Below are positions 1 through 9,500 of a DNA stretch of 64,000 nucleotides, in pieces; the stretch's first letter is position 1, and every line of letters starts with the position of its first letter. The stretch is from Lachnospiraceae bacterium A4 (GTDB taxonomy: Bacteria > Bacillota > Clostridia > Lachnospirales > Lachnospiraceae). The translations under genes and the position numbers were made by a program. The stretch covers positions 62,001 through 126,000 of the forward strand of contig KE159530.1 in assembly GCA_000403215.2 (NCBI GenBank), written 5' to 3'. A model generated the notes under the pieces. The model was not told where the DNA came from and made no database searches. It worked only from the letters and a program-made list of their open reading frames with translations.

Positions 1-1
1 G

Positions 2-1171
2 CTTGAGTTCTGGCTTACTTCCGGCAGATATACAGAGGAGTTTGAGCGTGCGTTTGCGGATTATCTGGGGGTTCGGCATTGTTCGCTGGTCAATTCCGGT
101 TCCTCTGCAAATTTAAATGCATTTATCGCGCTGACTTCACCGCTGCTGGGGGAGCGTCAGGTAAAGCGCGGGGATGAGATGATTACCGTCGCGGCAGGGT
201 TCCCAACGACAGTTACTCCGGCAATCCAGTATGGAGTGGTTCCTGTATTTATCGATGTTACAATACCGCAATACAATATGGACGTGACAATGCTTGAGGA
301 AGCGTTGTCCGATAAGACGAAGGTTGTCATGGCAGCACATACGCTGGGAAATCCCTTTGATTTGAAAGTAGTGAAAGAATTTTGTGACAAGCACAATTTA
401 TGGCTGATAGAGGATAACTGCGACGCATTGGGTACAACGTATGTATTGGACGGAGAGGAGCGTTTTACAGGAACAATAGGGGATATCGGAACATCCTCTT
501 TTTATCCGCCGCATCATATGACAATGGGGGAAGGAGGAGCGGTGTATACAAATAACCCGCTGCTTCACAAAATTATCCGCTCTTTTCGGGACTGGGGGCG
601 TGACTGTGTATGTCCTTCCGGGAGAGATAATTTCTGCGGTCATAGGTTTGACAGAAAGTTTGGCGAACTGCCATTGGGATATGACCACAAATACGTATAT
701 TCGCACTTTGGATATAATTTAAAGGCTACGGATATGCAGGCAGCAATTGGCTGTGCGCAGATTAAGAAATTTCCGCAGTTTGTAGAAAAAAGGCGTCACA
801 ATTTTGGACGTCTGCGGGCAGGGCTTGCAGGGTGTGAAGACAAGCTGATTCTGCCGGAAGCATGTGAAAATGCGAATCCAAGCTGGTTTGGTTTCCTGAT
901 AACATGCAGAGACGGTGTAAACCGTGATAAACTGGTGTCTTTTATAGAGAACCATGGGATACAGACACGTATGCTGTTTGCAGGAAATCTGACAAAGCAC
1001 CCATGTTTTGACCAGATGCGCGTGTCCGGAGAGGGATACCGCATTGTGGGAAGATTGGATAATACAGACAGGATTATGAAAGATACTTTCTGGGTTGGCG
1101 TTTATCCAGGAATGACTGATGAGATGATTGATTATATGGCGGAAACGATTAGGAAAGGGGCGGAGCAATAG
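2..1171 (+). CDS. rfbH: CDP-4-keto-6-deoxyglucose 3-dehydrase (E1), 5' partial
   Basis: PMP/[2Fe-2S] enzyme that, with a reductase, converts CDP-4-keto-6-deoxy-D-glucose to the 3,6-dideoxy sugar. The reading frame is open from base 2 at the window edge, so the N terminus (perhaps 40 residues) is missing; 389 residues are visible. The DegT/StrS aminotransferase fold is clear. At the place where aminotransferases carry the PLP lysine the protein has His (SFYPPHHMTMGEGG), the hallmark of E1 dehydrases. A C-X1-C-X7-C motif (CVC...NFC, near base 610-645) plus the Cys of IEDNCDALG match the known iron-sulfur ligands. The stop codon abuts the next gene. Its partner reductase and the cytidylyltransferase rfbF are not in the window and may lie upstream. 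Confidence 0.93.
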   Translation, partial: LEFWLTSGRYTEEFERAFADYLGVRHCSLVNSGSSANLNAFIALTSPLLGERQVKRGDEMITVAAGFPTTVTPAIQYGVVPVFIDVTIPQYNMDVTMLEEALSDKTKVVMAAHTLGNPFDLKVVKEFCDKHNLWLIEDNCDALGTTYVLDGEERFTGTIGDIGTSSFYPPHHMTMGEGGAVYTNNPLLHKIIRSFRDWGRDCVCPSGRDNFCGHRFDRKFGELPLGYDHKYVYSHFGYNLKATDMQAAIGCAQIKKFPQFVEKRRHNFGRLRAGLAGCEDKLILPEACENANPSWFGFLITCRDGVNRDKLVSFIENHGIQTRMLFAGNLTKHPCFDQMRVSGEGYRIVGRLDNTDRIMKDTFWVGVYPGMTDEMIDYMAETIRKGAEQ

Positions 1172-2797
1172 ATGTCAGATATTAATCTGCTGGACTGCAC
1201 ACTTCGCGACGGCGGCTATGTAAATAGCTGGCACTTTGGGCATAATCATATTGTGAGCATATTTGAACGTCTGGTAAGTGCAAAAGTAGAGTTTATCGAG
1301 CTGGGATTTTTAGACGAGCGGTGCGCGTTTGACATGAACAAAAGTATTGCTCCGGACACGGAAAGTTTCAACAGGATATATGCGGGACTGGATAAAAAGA
1401 ACGCCCAGCTTGTCGGGATGATTGATTACGGCACATGCAGCATAGAAAATGTACAGCCATGTGGCGAGACGGTTCTGGATGGTATCAGAGTGATATTCAA
1501 AAAACATATGAGAAGGCAGGCAATAGATTATTGTAGACAGCTGAAGGAACTGGGATATAAAGTATTTGTGCAGCTTGTATCAATCACAAGTTATAATGAC
1601 GAAGAACTGACTGACCTCATTGATATGGCAAATGAATTGAAACCATATGCAGTATCCATGGTTGATACCTATGGACTGCTCCAGCAGGAAAACCTGATGC
1701 ATTATTTTAATGAGTTAAATGGCAGACTTGACATGGAAATATCGTTAGGTTATCACTCACACAATAACTTTCAGCGTGCGTTTGCAAACTGTACTGAAAT
1801 GCTCTCACAACAGACAGACAGAAGTCTGCTGGTAGACGCTTCAATATACGGAATGGGAAAGAGCGCTGGAAATTGCCCGATTGAACTTTTGGCAATGTAC
1901 TTGAACGACCATTTTGACAAAAAATATGATCTGGCGCAGATTCTCGAGGCGCTTGATGCGAATATTATGAATATATACAAAGTAAAGCCATGGGGCTACA
2001 GCATGTTTTTCTATATTGCTGCACTAAACAACTGTCATCCAAGTTACGTGACGTATTTAATGGAAAAAAGGAAACTTTCCGTGAAACAAATCAATGAGAT
2101 ACTTGATATGCTGAAAGAATATGGGGACAGACAGTTGCTGTATGACAAGGAACTCATCGAAAAACTGTATTTGGATTATCAGAAACAGATTGATGTGGAT
2201 GATGCAAAGGACATATGGAAACTGTCAAGGATATTTGCAGACAGAAATGTACTGCTTCTGGGACCTGGAAAGAGTATAGAGCAGGAAAAGGACAGCATAG
2301 AAAATTACGTGAAAGAATATAACCCGCTGATCATTTCGGTGAATTATGTTTCTGATGAGCTGCCGGTTGATTTCATTTTCCTTAGCAACGCAAAAAGGTA
2401 TGTGCAGCTGGCGTCTTCATTGTTGAAAAAGAGGAATGAGATTCAGGTGATTTCGACAAGCAACATAACGGCTATGAATGATCAAAGATTTGAATTTTCA
2501 CTTGATATATCTTCTCTGCTTGATGAAGAAGCTGAAATAATTGACAACTCATTTGTGATGCTTTTGAAGGTTATGATAAAAATCGGAGTTAAAAACGTAA
2601 CTTTAGCAGGATTTGACGGATATATTGGTCAAAAATGGAAAGACCACGTAAATGAAAGCATGGGGTATGAGTTTTCAAAGGAGCAGGCGGAAAGATTAAA
2701 TAAATATGTCGCTAGGGTGTTAAGCGGCATGGCTGCGCACCTTAAAGTCAAATTTATAACAAAGTCGCTGTATCTTGAAGAAATGAAGATGGTGTAA
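1172..2797 (+). CDS. DRE-TIM aldolase-like protein with extra C-terminal domain
   Basis: Residues 1 to about 300 form an HMGL/4-hydroxy-2-oxovalerate-aldolase-like barrel. The N-terminal DCTLRDGG motif gives the metal-binding Asp and catalytic Arg, GYHSHNN gives the two metal-binding His, and IYGMGKSAGNCPIE is the usual C-terminal barrel motif. Residues from about 345 to 541 are a second, Rossmann-like region beginning LLLGPGKSIEQE and containing LAGFDGYIG; I do not recognise it as a named family. At 541 residues it is much longer than a plain aldolase (about 340). It starts directly after the rfbH stop and is followed by a HAD phosphatase and a ThDP enzyme, so a role in building or attaching a carbon branch on the CDP-sugar is likely, but the substrate is unknown. 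Confidence 0.8.
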   Translation: MSDINLLDCTLRDGGYVNSWHFGHNHIVSIFERLVSAKVEFIELGFLDERCAFDMNKSIAPDTESFNRIYAGLDKKNAQLVGMIDYGTCSIENVQPCGETVLDGIRVIFKKHMRRQAIDYCRQLKELGYKVFVQLVSITSYNDEELTDLIDMANELKPYAVSMVDTYGLLQQENLMHYFNELNGRLDMEISLGYHSHNNFQRAFANCTEMLSQQTDRSLLVDASIYGMGKSAGNCPIELLAMYLNDHFDKKYDLAQILEALDANIMNIYKVKPWGYSMFFYIAALNNCHPSYVTYLMEKRKLSVKQINEILDMLKEYGDRQLLYDKELIEKLYLDYQKQIDVDDAKDIWKLSRIFADRNVLLLGPGKSIEQEKDSIENYVKEYNPLIISVNYVSDELPVDFIFLSNAKRYVQLASSLLKKRNEIQVISTSNITAMNDQRFEFSLDISSLLDEEAEIIDNSFVMLLKVMIKIGVKNVTLAGFDGYIGQKWKDHVNESMGYEFSKEQAERLNKYVARVLSGMAAHLKVKFITKSLYLEEMKMV

Positions 2798-2800
2798 GGT

Positions 2801-3454
2801 ATGAAAAAATATGAGATAGCTGTTTTTGATGTGGATGGGACGCTTTTGGACACGACAGAAGGTGTGCTGGCTTCTGTCCGGTATACAATTGATAAAATGG
2901 GGTTTGCTCCGCTGAGTGAGGAGCAGCTGCTGACATTTATAGGTCCCCCGATACAGGATTCATTTTCCCGCACCTATCATTTAGAAGGGGAAATTTTACA
3001 GACGATTGCCACCTGTTTTCGAAATCGATATAAGGATTTTGAACTTTTCAAAGCTGTTCCCTATGATGGGATATACGAGTTGATGGATACCCTTTCTGAG
3101 AAGGGGATAAAGCTTGCGGTGGCAACATATAAGCGGCAGGATTATGCAGAGGCTATTCTGAAACACTTTGGCTTCGACAGATATACTGATATTTTATATG
3201 GTGCCGACCACGAAAACAAATTAAAAAAGATGGACATCATCAAAAAGTGTATGGAAGATCTTGGGGTACATGATTATGGCAGGGCTGTTATGGTTGGTGA
3301 CAGCAGCCACGACGCGACAGGCGCACGGCAAATAGGCATGGATTTTATTGGCGTTACATATGGGTTTGATTTTAAGACGCCGTCAGATGTTTTTGCATTC
3401 GATGCGGTAGGGGCGGCAGCTTCACCGAAAGACATACTACAGTATTTTGGTTAG
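2801..3454 (+). CDS. HAD-family phosphatase, phosphoglycolate-phosphatase-like
   Basis: Soluble 217-residue HAD hydrolase. Motif I is FDVDGTLLDT, with nucleophile Asp10 and acid/base Asp12. A cap domain follows at about residues 18-90, then the motif II Thr in VATYKRQ, and motif IV in VMVGDSSHDATGA, which supplies the Mg-binding Asp residues. Length and cap type fit the Gph/PGPase subgroup. It sits three bases after the aldolase-like gene and ten bases before the ThDP enzyme. Co-location suggests it removes phosphate from a small intermediate made or used by its neighbours; the substrate cannot be read from sequence. Confidence 0.88.
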   Translation: MKKYEIAVFDVDGTLLDTTEGVLASVRYTIDKMGFAPLSEEQLLTFIGPPIQDSFSRTYHLEGEILQTIATCFRNRYKDFELFKAVPYDGIYELMDTLSEKGIKLAVATYKRQDYAEAILKHFGFDRYTDILYGADHENKLKKMDIIKKCMEDLGVHDYGRAVMVGDSSHDATGARQIGMDFIGVTYGFDFKTPSDVFAFDAVGAAASPKDILQYFG

Positions 3455-3464
3455 GAGAAATAGA

Positions 3465-5282
3465 ATGAAAGTAAAAGTTGCAAAATATATGTCACAATTT
3501 TTTGTAAACAAGGGTGTTACAGACATGTTTATGATAACCGGAGGGGCTGCAATGCACTTGAATGATGCATTTGGTCATCAGGAAGAGCTGAAGATAACAT
3601 ACAACCATCATGAGCAGGCATGTACCATGGCTGCGGAGGGGTATACCCGTGAATCCGGCAAGATAGCCCCCGTCTGTGTTACAGGCGGACCTGGAGGAAC
3701 GAACGCCATTACTGGGGTATTCGGTGCATATGTTGATTCCATTCCGATGTTTGTAGTGACTGGGCAGGCGAAACGCGAAACAACAGTGTGGTCAACAAGC
3801 CTGCCCCTTAGGCAGCTGGGGGATCAGGAAGCGCAGATTACGGATGCTGTAAAAACAATGACAAAGTATGCTAAAATGGTTACCGATCCCAAAAGCATAC
3901 GCAGGGAGATGGAAAAAGCCTGGTTTTTGATGCTAAATGGGCGGCCGGGACCAGTATGGCTGGACATACCAGGTGATGTGGCATCTGCGGTGATAGAGAC
4001 AGATGAGCTTGATGCGTTTGACGAACAGGCGTATATAGACGAAAACTGGGCATCATTTCATCAAGTCAATCCGGTATATGATGAAAAGCATACCCGTTAT
4101 CTTCTGGAAAGGGTTTCTAGGGCAAAGAGGCCTGTAATATTAGCGGGGACAGCAATCCGCCATGCAGACCAGCAGGACGCTTTTCTCCATGCAGTTGATA
4201 AACTGGGAATTCCGGTTGTCACGGCATGGGATGCACATGACATTATATGGGATACGCATCCTTTGTTTTGCGGCAGGCCAGGAACAGTAGGGACGCGAGG
4301 GGGGAATTTTGTCATTCAAAATGCAGACTTGCTGGTGATATTGGGGTGTAGGCTGAACATCAGGATGATAGGCTATAATTTTGGCGATTTCGGTAAAAAC
4401 GCATACAAGATAGCTGTTGATATTGATGAAGCCGAACTGCATAAGCCAACTGTTTCGATTGACTATCCGATACATGCGGATTTACGCGACGTGCTGCGGG
4501 ATATAAATCAGCTGCAATATGAAAAGAATAAGGAACATCAGGAATGGACTTTGTGGTGCCGGAATATCAATGACAAATATCCTGCCACACTGCCAGAATA
4601 TTATATGGATGAAAAGGGACTGAACCCATACGCGTTTATGACAGAATTTTTCGAGGAGCTGAAAGAGGATGATTCTGTCGTATGCGGCAATGGGGCGGCC
4701 TGTGTCATTACATTTCAGGCTGCTATGATAAAAAAGGGGCAGCGCCTGTACACCAACTCCGGTTCTGCTGCCATGGGATACGGTTTTCCGGCAGCCGTTG
4801 GGGCGTGTGTGGCGAGACCAGACAAGCGGATTATTTGCATGGATGGCGATGGAAGCTTTATGATGAACCTACAGGAGCTTCAGACAGTCGTGTTTAACAA
4901 ACTGAATTTAAAGATTTTCCTGCTAAATAATAATGGGTATCATTCCATCCGGCAGACACAGAAAAATCTTTTTGAAGGGCAGCCTTATGTGGGAATTGGT
5001 GGCGGATATGGTCTGAGCATACCGGACTTTTCTAAAGTAATTCCTGCTTTTGACATTCCATATTATAGGATAGATTGTGTGGAAAACGTAAATGACAGGA
5101 TTAGGGAGGCACTCGACGCGGACGGACCGGTTTTCTGCGAGGTATTTGTTGACTGGCAGCAGGATTTTGCACCGAAGTCGAGCTCAAAAGTTCTGCCGTC
5201 CGGAAAGATTGTCTCTGCTGCAATGGATGATATGGCTCCATTTCTGGATAGGGAGGAATACGAGGGGAATCATATAAAATGA
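3465..5282 (+). CDS. ThDP-dependent enzyme, acetolactate synthase/YerE-like
   Basis: 605-residue ThDP enzyme of the acetohydroxyacid synthase superfamily. The N-terminal PYR domain has the catalytic Glu50 (NHHEQACTMAAEGY), a central domain follows, and the C-terminal PP domain has the ThDP/Mg motif GDGS...LLNNNGY. ATG 3465 with AGGAG at 3453 is preferred to an upstream TTG. In a CDP-deoxyhexose operon the closest known precedent is YerE, which moves an acetyl unit from pyruvate onto CDP-4-keto-3,6-dideoxyglucose in yersiniose synthesis. That assignment is inference from context; a true acetolactate synthase is less likely because no small subunit or ilv gene is nearby. Its stop overlaps the next start (ATGA). 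Confidence 0.85.
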   Translation: MKVKVAKYMSQFFVNKGVTDMFMITGGAAMHLNDAFGHQEELKITYNHHEQACTMAAEGYTRESGKIAPVCVTGGPGGTNAITGVFGAYVDSIPMFVVTGQAKRETTVWSTSLPLRQLGDQEAQITDAVKTMTKYAKMVTDPKSIRREMEKAWFLMLNGRPGPVWLDIPGDVASAVIETDELDAFDEQAYIDENWASFHQVNPVYDEKHTRYLLERVSRAKRPVILAGTAIRHADQQDAFLHAVDKLGIPVVTAWDAHDIIWDTHPLFCGRPGTVGTRGGNFVIQNADLLVILGCRLNIRMIGYNFGDFGKNAYKIAVDIDEAELHKPTVSIDYPIHADLRDVLRDINQLQYEKNKEHQEWTLWCRNINDKYPATLPEYYMDEKGLNPYAFMTEFFEELKEDDSVVCGNGAACVITFQAAMIKKGQRLYTNSGSAAMGYGFPAAVGACVARPDKRIICMDGDGSFMMNLQELQTVVFNKLNLKIFLLNNNGYHSIRQTQKNLFEGQPYVGIGGGYGLSIPDFSKVIPAFDIPYYRIDCVENVNDRIREALDADGPVFCEVFVDWQQDFAPKSSSKVLPSGKIVSAAMDDMAPFLDREEYEGNHIK

Positions 5283-6238
5283 ACCGTGTAATTATAACAG
5301 GTCCGACAGGAGCCATTGGAATGGCGCTGACTGCATATTTAAGCGACAGGAATATACAGGTTCTGGCAGTGGTCAGAGGCGATTCAGCCAGAAAGAACCG
5401 GATTAGGGAATCGAACAGTGTTGCAATAGTAGAATGTGCGCTTGGGGAGATGGAAGAACTGCCGGAGAGGGTCAGGAAGGTAATACGGCAGAAACATTGG
5501 AATGAAATGCAGCCCATAGATGTTTTTTTTCATTTTGCATGGGACGGAACCTTTGGAGGGGGCAGAGACGATATGTATCTGCAAAACAGGAATGTAAAAT
5601 ATGCCCTCGAAGCAGTTGATGCGGCGGCAGAACTTCAGTGCGGTTTGTTCATTGGTGCGGGGTCACAGGCAGAATACGGTAGATATGAGGGGAAGCTGCA
5701 TGCGAATGTGCCGGCATTTCCGGAGAACGGATATGGTATGGCAAAGTTATGTGCAGGACAGATGACAAGAATCCGATGCCGTCAGAAAGGAATGCGGCAT
5801 ATCTGGACACGAATTCTGAGTGTATATGGTCCCTATGACGGGAGTGGCACAATGGTTATGTCCCTGATCAAAAAAATGCTTCATGGCGAGCGGGCATCCT
5901 GTACAAAAGGGGAGCAAATGTGGGATTATCTGTATGCAAAAGATGCTGCAAAAATGATGTACTTGATAGGGTGCTATGGAGTAAGCGGAAAGGTATACTG
6001 CTTGGGAAGCGGTGTTGCAAAACCGCTCAAAACTTATATTGAAACAATGCGGTCTGTCATTAATCCAAATGCAGAAGTAGGGTTTGGCGATATGGAATAT
6101 GCACCTGGACAAGTTATGTACCTATGTGCGGATATACAGGATCTTATTGATGATACCGGCTATGTTTCTGACTATACCTTTGAAACGGGAATACGGGAAA
6201 CGGTAGAGTGGGAGGAAGCACAGGATGAAAAAGATTAG
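5279..6238 (+). CDS. NAD(P)-dependent epimerase/dehydratase (extended SDR)
   Basis: 319 residues. The N-terminal nucleotide-binding motif is GPTGAIG (8-14). The catalytic triad is probably Ser129 (GAGSQAEYG) with Tyr152 and Lys156 (YGMAK). It overlaps the ThDP gene by four bases and the following glycosyltransferase by 14, so it is part of the same operon. By position it could be the reductase or epimerase that finishes the branched CDP-sugar (the YerF role), or a CDP-abequose/paratose synthase-like 4-ketoreductase. The sequence does not separate these options. Confidence 0.85.
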   Translation: MNRVIITGPTGAIGMALTAYLSDRNIQVLAVVRGDSARKNRIRESNSVAIVECALGEMEELPERVRKVIRQKHWNEMQPIDVFFHFAWDGTFGGGRDDMYLQNRNVKYALEAVDAAAELQCGLFIGAGSQAEYGRYEGKLHANVPAFPENGYGMAKLCAGQMTRIRCRQKGMRHIWTRILSVYGPYDGSGTMVMSLIKKMLHGERASCTKGEQMWDYLYAKDAAKMMYLIGCYGVSGKVYCLGSGVAKPLKTYIETMRSVINPNAEVGFGDMEYAPGQVMYLCADIQDLIDDTGYVSDYTFETGIRETVEWEEAQDEKD

Positions 6239-7187
6239 CATTTTAATACCATGTTATAATGAACAGGAAAATGTGGTTCCGATGAGTGAAGCGATTACAA
6301 ACTTGTTTGAAGCGGAATTGGCACAATATGATTATGAGCTTGTATTCATTGACAATGATTCAAAGGACAATACCAGACCGCTTCTGCGGGAAATATGCGC
6401 AAAGAACCGCCACATAAAGGCGATATTCAATGCAAAAAATTTCGGGCAGTTTAATTCTCCGTATTATGGTATTCTTCAGACGACAGGAGACTGTACAATC
6501 AGCATGGTTTGTGACTTTCAGGATCCGATAGAGCTGATACCCCAGTATATCAGGGAATGGGAAAACGGATATAAAATTGTCATAGGAATAAAGAAATCCA
6601 GCAAAGAAAATCCTATCATGTACAAGCTGCGGGGGACGTACTACAAAATCATCAAAAAGTTTTCCAATGTGGAGCAGATTGAGCATTTTACAGGATCGGG
6701 GCTATATGACAGAGAGTTTGTGGAGGTGCTGAGAAATTTAAAGGATCCCACACCGTTTTTGCGCGGAATTGTCGCGGAGCTTGGGTATCGCAGAAAGGAA
6801 ATACCTTATGAACAACCACAGAGACGCGCGGGAAAGACGCATAATAGTTTTTACACCCTGTATGATGCGGCAATGCTTAGCTTTACGTCTTACACAAAGA
6901 TCGGATTAAGACTGGCAACTTTTATGGGTATCGGCATTGGAATTTTAAGCGCAGTGATGGGAATTGCATATCTCGTAATGAAATTATTGTATTGGGAACG
7001 GTTTGTTGCAGGTATGGCTCCAATGCTGATTGGCATATTCTTTCTTGGTTCCATCCAATTGTTTTTTCTTGGGTTTATGGGAGAGTATATATTGTCCATT
7101 AACCAGAGAATTATGAACAGACCGTTGGTAATTGAGGAGGAGAGACTGAATTTTGAAGATGGCTGCAGGGGGAAAGAGGATGTTTGA
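6225..7187 (+). CDS. GT2 glycosyltransferase, GtrB/DPM1-like, membrane-anchored
   Basis: 320 residues. The GT-A domain has the opening SILIPCYNEQENV, the IDNDSKDNT motif and CDFQDP in place of the usual DADLQDP. Two hydrophobic C-terminal segments (about 225-250 and 262-288) anchor it in the membrane, as in polyprenyl-phosphate sugar transferases. It overlaps its neighbours at both ends. It probably transfers a sugar from a nucleotide donor to undecaprenyl phosphate or to the growing repeat unit; donor and acceptor are unknown. Confidence 0.88.
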   Translation: MKKISILIPCYNEQENVVPMSEAITNLFEAELAQYDYELVFIDNDSKDNTRPLLREICAKNRHIKAIFNAKNFGQFNSPYYGILQTTGDCTISMVCDFQDPIELIPQYIREWENGYKIVIGIKKSSKENPIMYKLRGTYYKIIKKFSNVEQIEHFTGSGLYDREFVEVLRNLKDPTPFLRGIVAELGYRRKEIPYEQPQRRAGKTHNSFYTLYDAAMLSFTSYTKIGLRLATFMGIGIGILSAVMGIAYLVMKLLYWERFVAGMAPMLIGIFFLGSIQLFFLGFMGEYILSINQRIMNRPLVIEEERLNFEDGCRGKEDV

Positions 7188-8244
7188 TTTTTCGTTTTAC
7201 AAAAATAAAAGGATATTCATTACGGGACACACGGGGTTCAAGGGAGCCTGGATGTGTAATGTGTTGCTTATGGCAGGGGCAGACGTTACAGGATATGCTT
7301 TGAAACCGCCAACGGATCCTTCCTTGTTTGAAATATGCCGTTTGTCCAAACGCCTGCATTCCATAGAAGGGGATGTGCGGGATCTGGCGCACCTGAAGCG
7401 TGTGTTTCATCAGACGCAGCCAGAGATTGTCATTCATATGGCGGCGCAGCCCATTGTGCGTGAGTCCTATCAGAATCCCGTATATACTTATGAGACGAAT
7501 GTGATGGGAACGGTGAACGTGCTCGAGTGTATCCGGCAGACAACTTCGGTGAGGTCTGTCATTAATGTGACAACGGATAAAGTCTATCTGAACAAAGAAT
7601 GGGCATGGGGGTATCGTGAGAATGAGGAATTGAACGGGCATGATCCATACTCTAATTCAAAGTCGTGTTCTGAGCTTGTAACAAGCAGTTATATCAAGTC
7701 CTTTTTTATGGACATGGATGTTGCGGTCTCTACGGCAAGAGCAGGGAATGTCATTGGAGGGGGAGATTTTGCATCAGACAGAATCATTCCGGATTGCATT
7801 CGCGCGGCGGAAAAAGGAGAGGACATTATTGTGAGAAATCCTTTTTCAGTCAGGCCATATGAACATGTACTGGAACCAATTGCCGTATATCTGATGATTG
7901 CGCAGCAACAGTATATGGACAAAGCTTACGCTGGGTGCTACAATGTGGGGCCGGATGATGCGGACTGCCGGACGACAGGTGAACTTGTAACACTGTTCTG
8001 CGACAAATGGAATAAAGTGTGTGGCGGAAACATGAAATGGATTAACAAACATGACGGCGGGCCTCACGAAGCGAATTTCCTGAAGCTGGATTGTTCCAAA
8101 TTAAAAAGTGTATTTGGGTGGGAACCAAGATGGAACGTGGAGACAACCATGGAGAAGATTGTGGAATGGTCGGCTAAGTATATGACAGATGCAGATGTAT
8201 CTGACTGTATGGAGAAGCAGATAGAGGATTTTTTTGGAATATGA
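7180..8244 (+). CDS. rfbG: CDP-glucose 4,6-dehydratase
   Basis: 354-residue extended SDR that converts CDP-D-glucose to CDP-4-keto-6-deoxy-D-glucose, the substrate of RfbH at the start of the window. The cofactor motif is TGHTGFKG (15-22), the active-site TTDKVY is at 131-136 and the catalytic pair is Tyr157/Lys161 (YSNSK). ATG 7180 follows the purine-rich GGGGGAAAGAGG and is preferred to TTG 7153. It overlaps the upstream transferase by eight bases and the flippase by four. Having rfbG and rfbH in one operon makes the CDP-3,6-dideoxyhexose assignment firm. Confidence 0.95.
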   Translation: MFDFSFYKNKRIFITGHTGFKGAWMCNVLLMAGADVTGYALKPPTDPSLFEICRLSKRLHSIEGDVRDLAHLKRVFHQTQPEIVIHMAAQPIVRESYQNPVYTYETNVMGTVNVLECIRQTTSVRSVINVTTDKVYLNKEWAWGYRENEELNGHDPYSNSKSCSELVTSSYIKSFFMDMDVAVSTARAGNVIGGGDFASDRIIPDCIRAAEKGEDIIVRNPFSVRPYEHVLEPIAVYLMIAQQQYMDKAYAGCYNVGPDDADCRTTGELVTLFCDKWNKVCGGNMKWINKHDGGPHEANFLKLDCSKLKSVFGWEPRWNVETTMEKIVEWSAKYMTDADVSDCMEKQIEDFFGI

Positions 8245-9500
8245 ATATTAGCAAAGCGGAGTTGATTTACCGAAAAAACGTGTTGTGGAATGTTGTGGCA
8301 GGAATAATTAATGCTGCGGAGGCTGTAATTATTGTTGCTGTGGTCTCAAGAGTAAATGGATTAAAAGATGCCGGAATTTTAACATTTGCATTTTCCGTGG
8401 CAAACTTGTTGATGACGGTTGGAAAATTTGGTGTAAGAAACTATCAGGTTGTGCATGAGAGTGAAGAATATTCATTTCAAGATTTTTTTCATTTTCGCAT
8501 GGTGACAGTTGGGATTATGGTAGTGTCTGCCGTTATTTATACATTTTACAACCTGAGGATATATGATGGTGTCAGCCAGAAGATGGCATGTGTTTTTTGG
8601 GTATGCATGTGGTATGCGGTTGAAGCTTTCGAGGATGTATTTGCCGGTTCTTTTCAGGCGAGGGGAAGACTGGATGTTGGCAGTAAAATGTTTTCGGTAC
8701 GATGGATACTGACCCTGTGTGCGTTCATTGCAGCAGATTTTGTATCTAAGGACATTGTCAAGTCTGCTATCTGTGGTTTTGCTGTCTGTTTTATTTCCGG
8801 AACAGTGTTCATTATCTATACGTACTTCAAATATATGGACAAGAATAAATGGCATGTAAGCAAAGGGATGGGGGTGTTATTTAAGGAAAGTATTTCTTTG
8901 TGCATTGCATCATACTTGTACATTTATATAACAAATATTCCGAAATATGCGATAAATACATATCTAGGGGATGAAACGCAGGCTGTTTACGGATATATCT
9001 CCATGCCAGTGTTTGTGATTGCACTACTGAACAGCTTCATTTATCGGCCACAGTATGTACTGTATTCAACGGAATGGAAAGAGCATAAAATTCAACAGTT
9101 TTCTCACAGAGTTATGCGCCAGATGCTTGTCCTTGTTGTAATTGTGGTGGTATGTCTGCTTGGGGCATTTCTCCTTGGAATTCCGGTGTTGTCCGTTTTA
9201 TACCATGAAAATCTCAGCCCATACAAAGTACATTTACTGGAAACGCTTTTTGCGAGTGGTTTTTTGGCGGTTGGAGGTTTTCTTGCAAATATATTTACTG
9301 TTATGGATGAGCAGAAAAGGGCAATGCTGATATATCTGGTGGTTTCGCTGGCTGGACGTGTGATTATTTATCACATGGCAGCACAGTATCAACTGTCCGG
9401 AGCAGTTTGGGGATATATGATTACAATGATATTATTGGCGGTCGTATTTGGCATTGCATATGTGGGAATATTAAAAAAGGCAGGACATGATAGATGTTAA
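8241..9500 (+). CDS. Polysaccharide flippase (Wzx/MOP family)
   Basis: 419 residues, almost entirely hydrophobic helices (about 12), opening with the flippase pattern WNVVAGIINAAEAVIIVAVVS. It presumably moves lipid-linked oligosaccharide across the cytoplasmic membrane. It is clearly paralogous to the flippase at 14120-15442 (shared GKFG-RNYQV, SVRW, YHENLS/YHTNLS and IPVLS positions). It overlaps rfbG by four bases and closes the operon; its last codons form one arm of a terminator hairpin shared with the convergent gene. Confidence 0.88.
   Translation: MNISKAELIYRKNVLWNVVAGIINAAEAVIIVAVVSRVNGLKDAGILTFAFSVANLLMTVGKFGVRNYQVVHESEEYSFQDFFHFRMVTVGIMVVSAVIYTFYNLRIYDGVSQKMACVFWVCMWYAVEAFEDVFAGSFQARGRLDVGSKMFSVRWILTLCAFIAADFVSKDIVKSAICGFAVCFISGTVFIIYTYFKYMDKNKWHVSKGMGVLFKESISLCIASYLYIYITNIPKYAINTYLGDETQAVYGYISMPVFVIALLNSFIYRPQYVLYSTEWKEHKIQQFSHRVMRQMLVLVVIVVVCLLGAFLLGIPVLSVLYHENLSPYKVHLLETLFASGFLAVGGFLANIFTVMDEQKRAMLIYLVVSLAGRVIIYHMAAQYQLSGAVWGYMITMILLAVVFGIAYVGILKKAGHDRC

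Noticed and set aside
4097-4475. Overlapping minus-strand frames of 72 and 111 codons
   Set aside because: Shadows inside the ThDP enzyme gene with no start signals or recognisable motifs.
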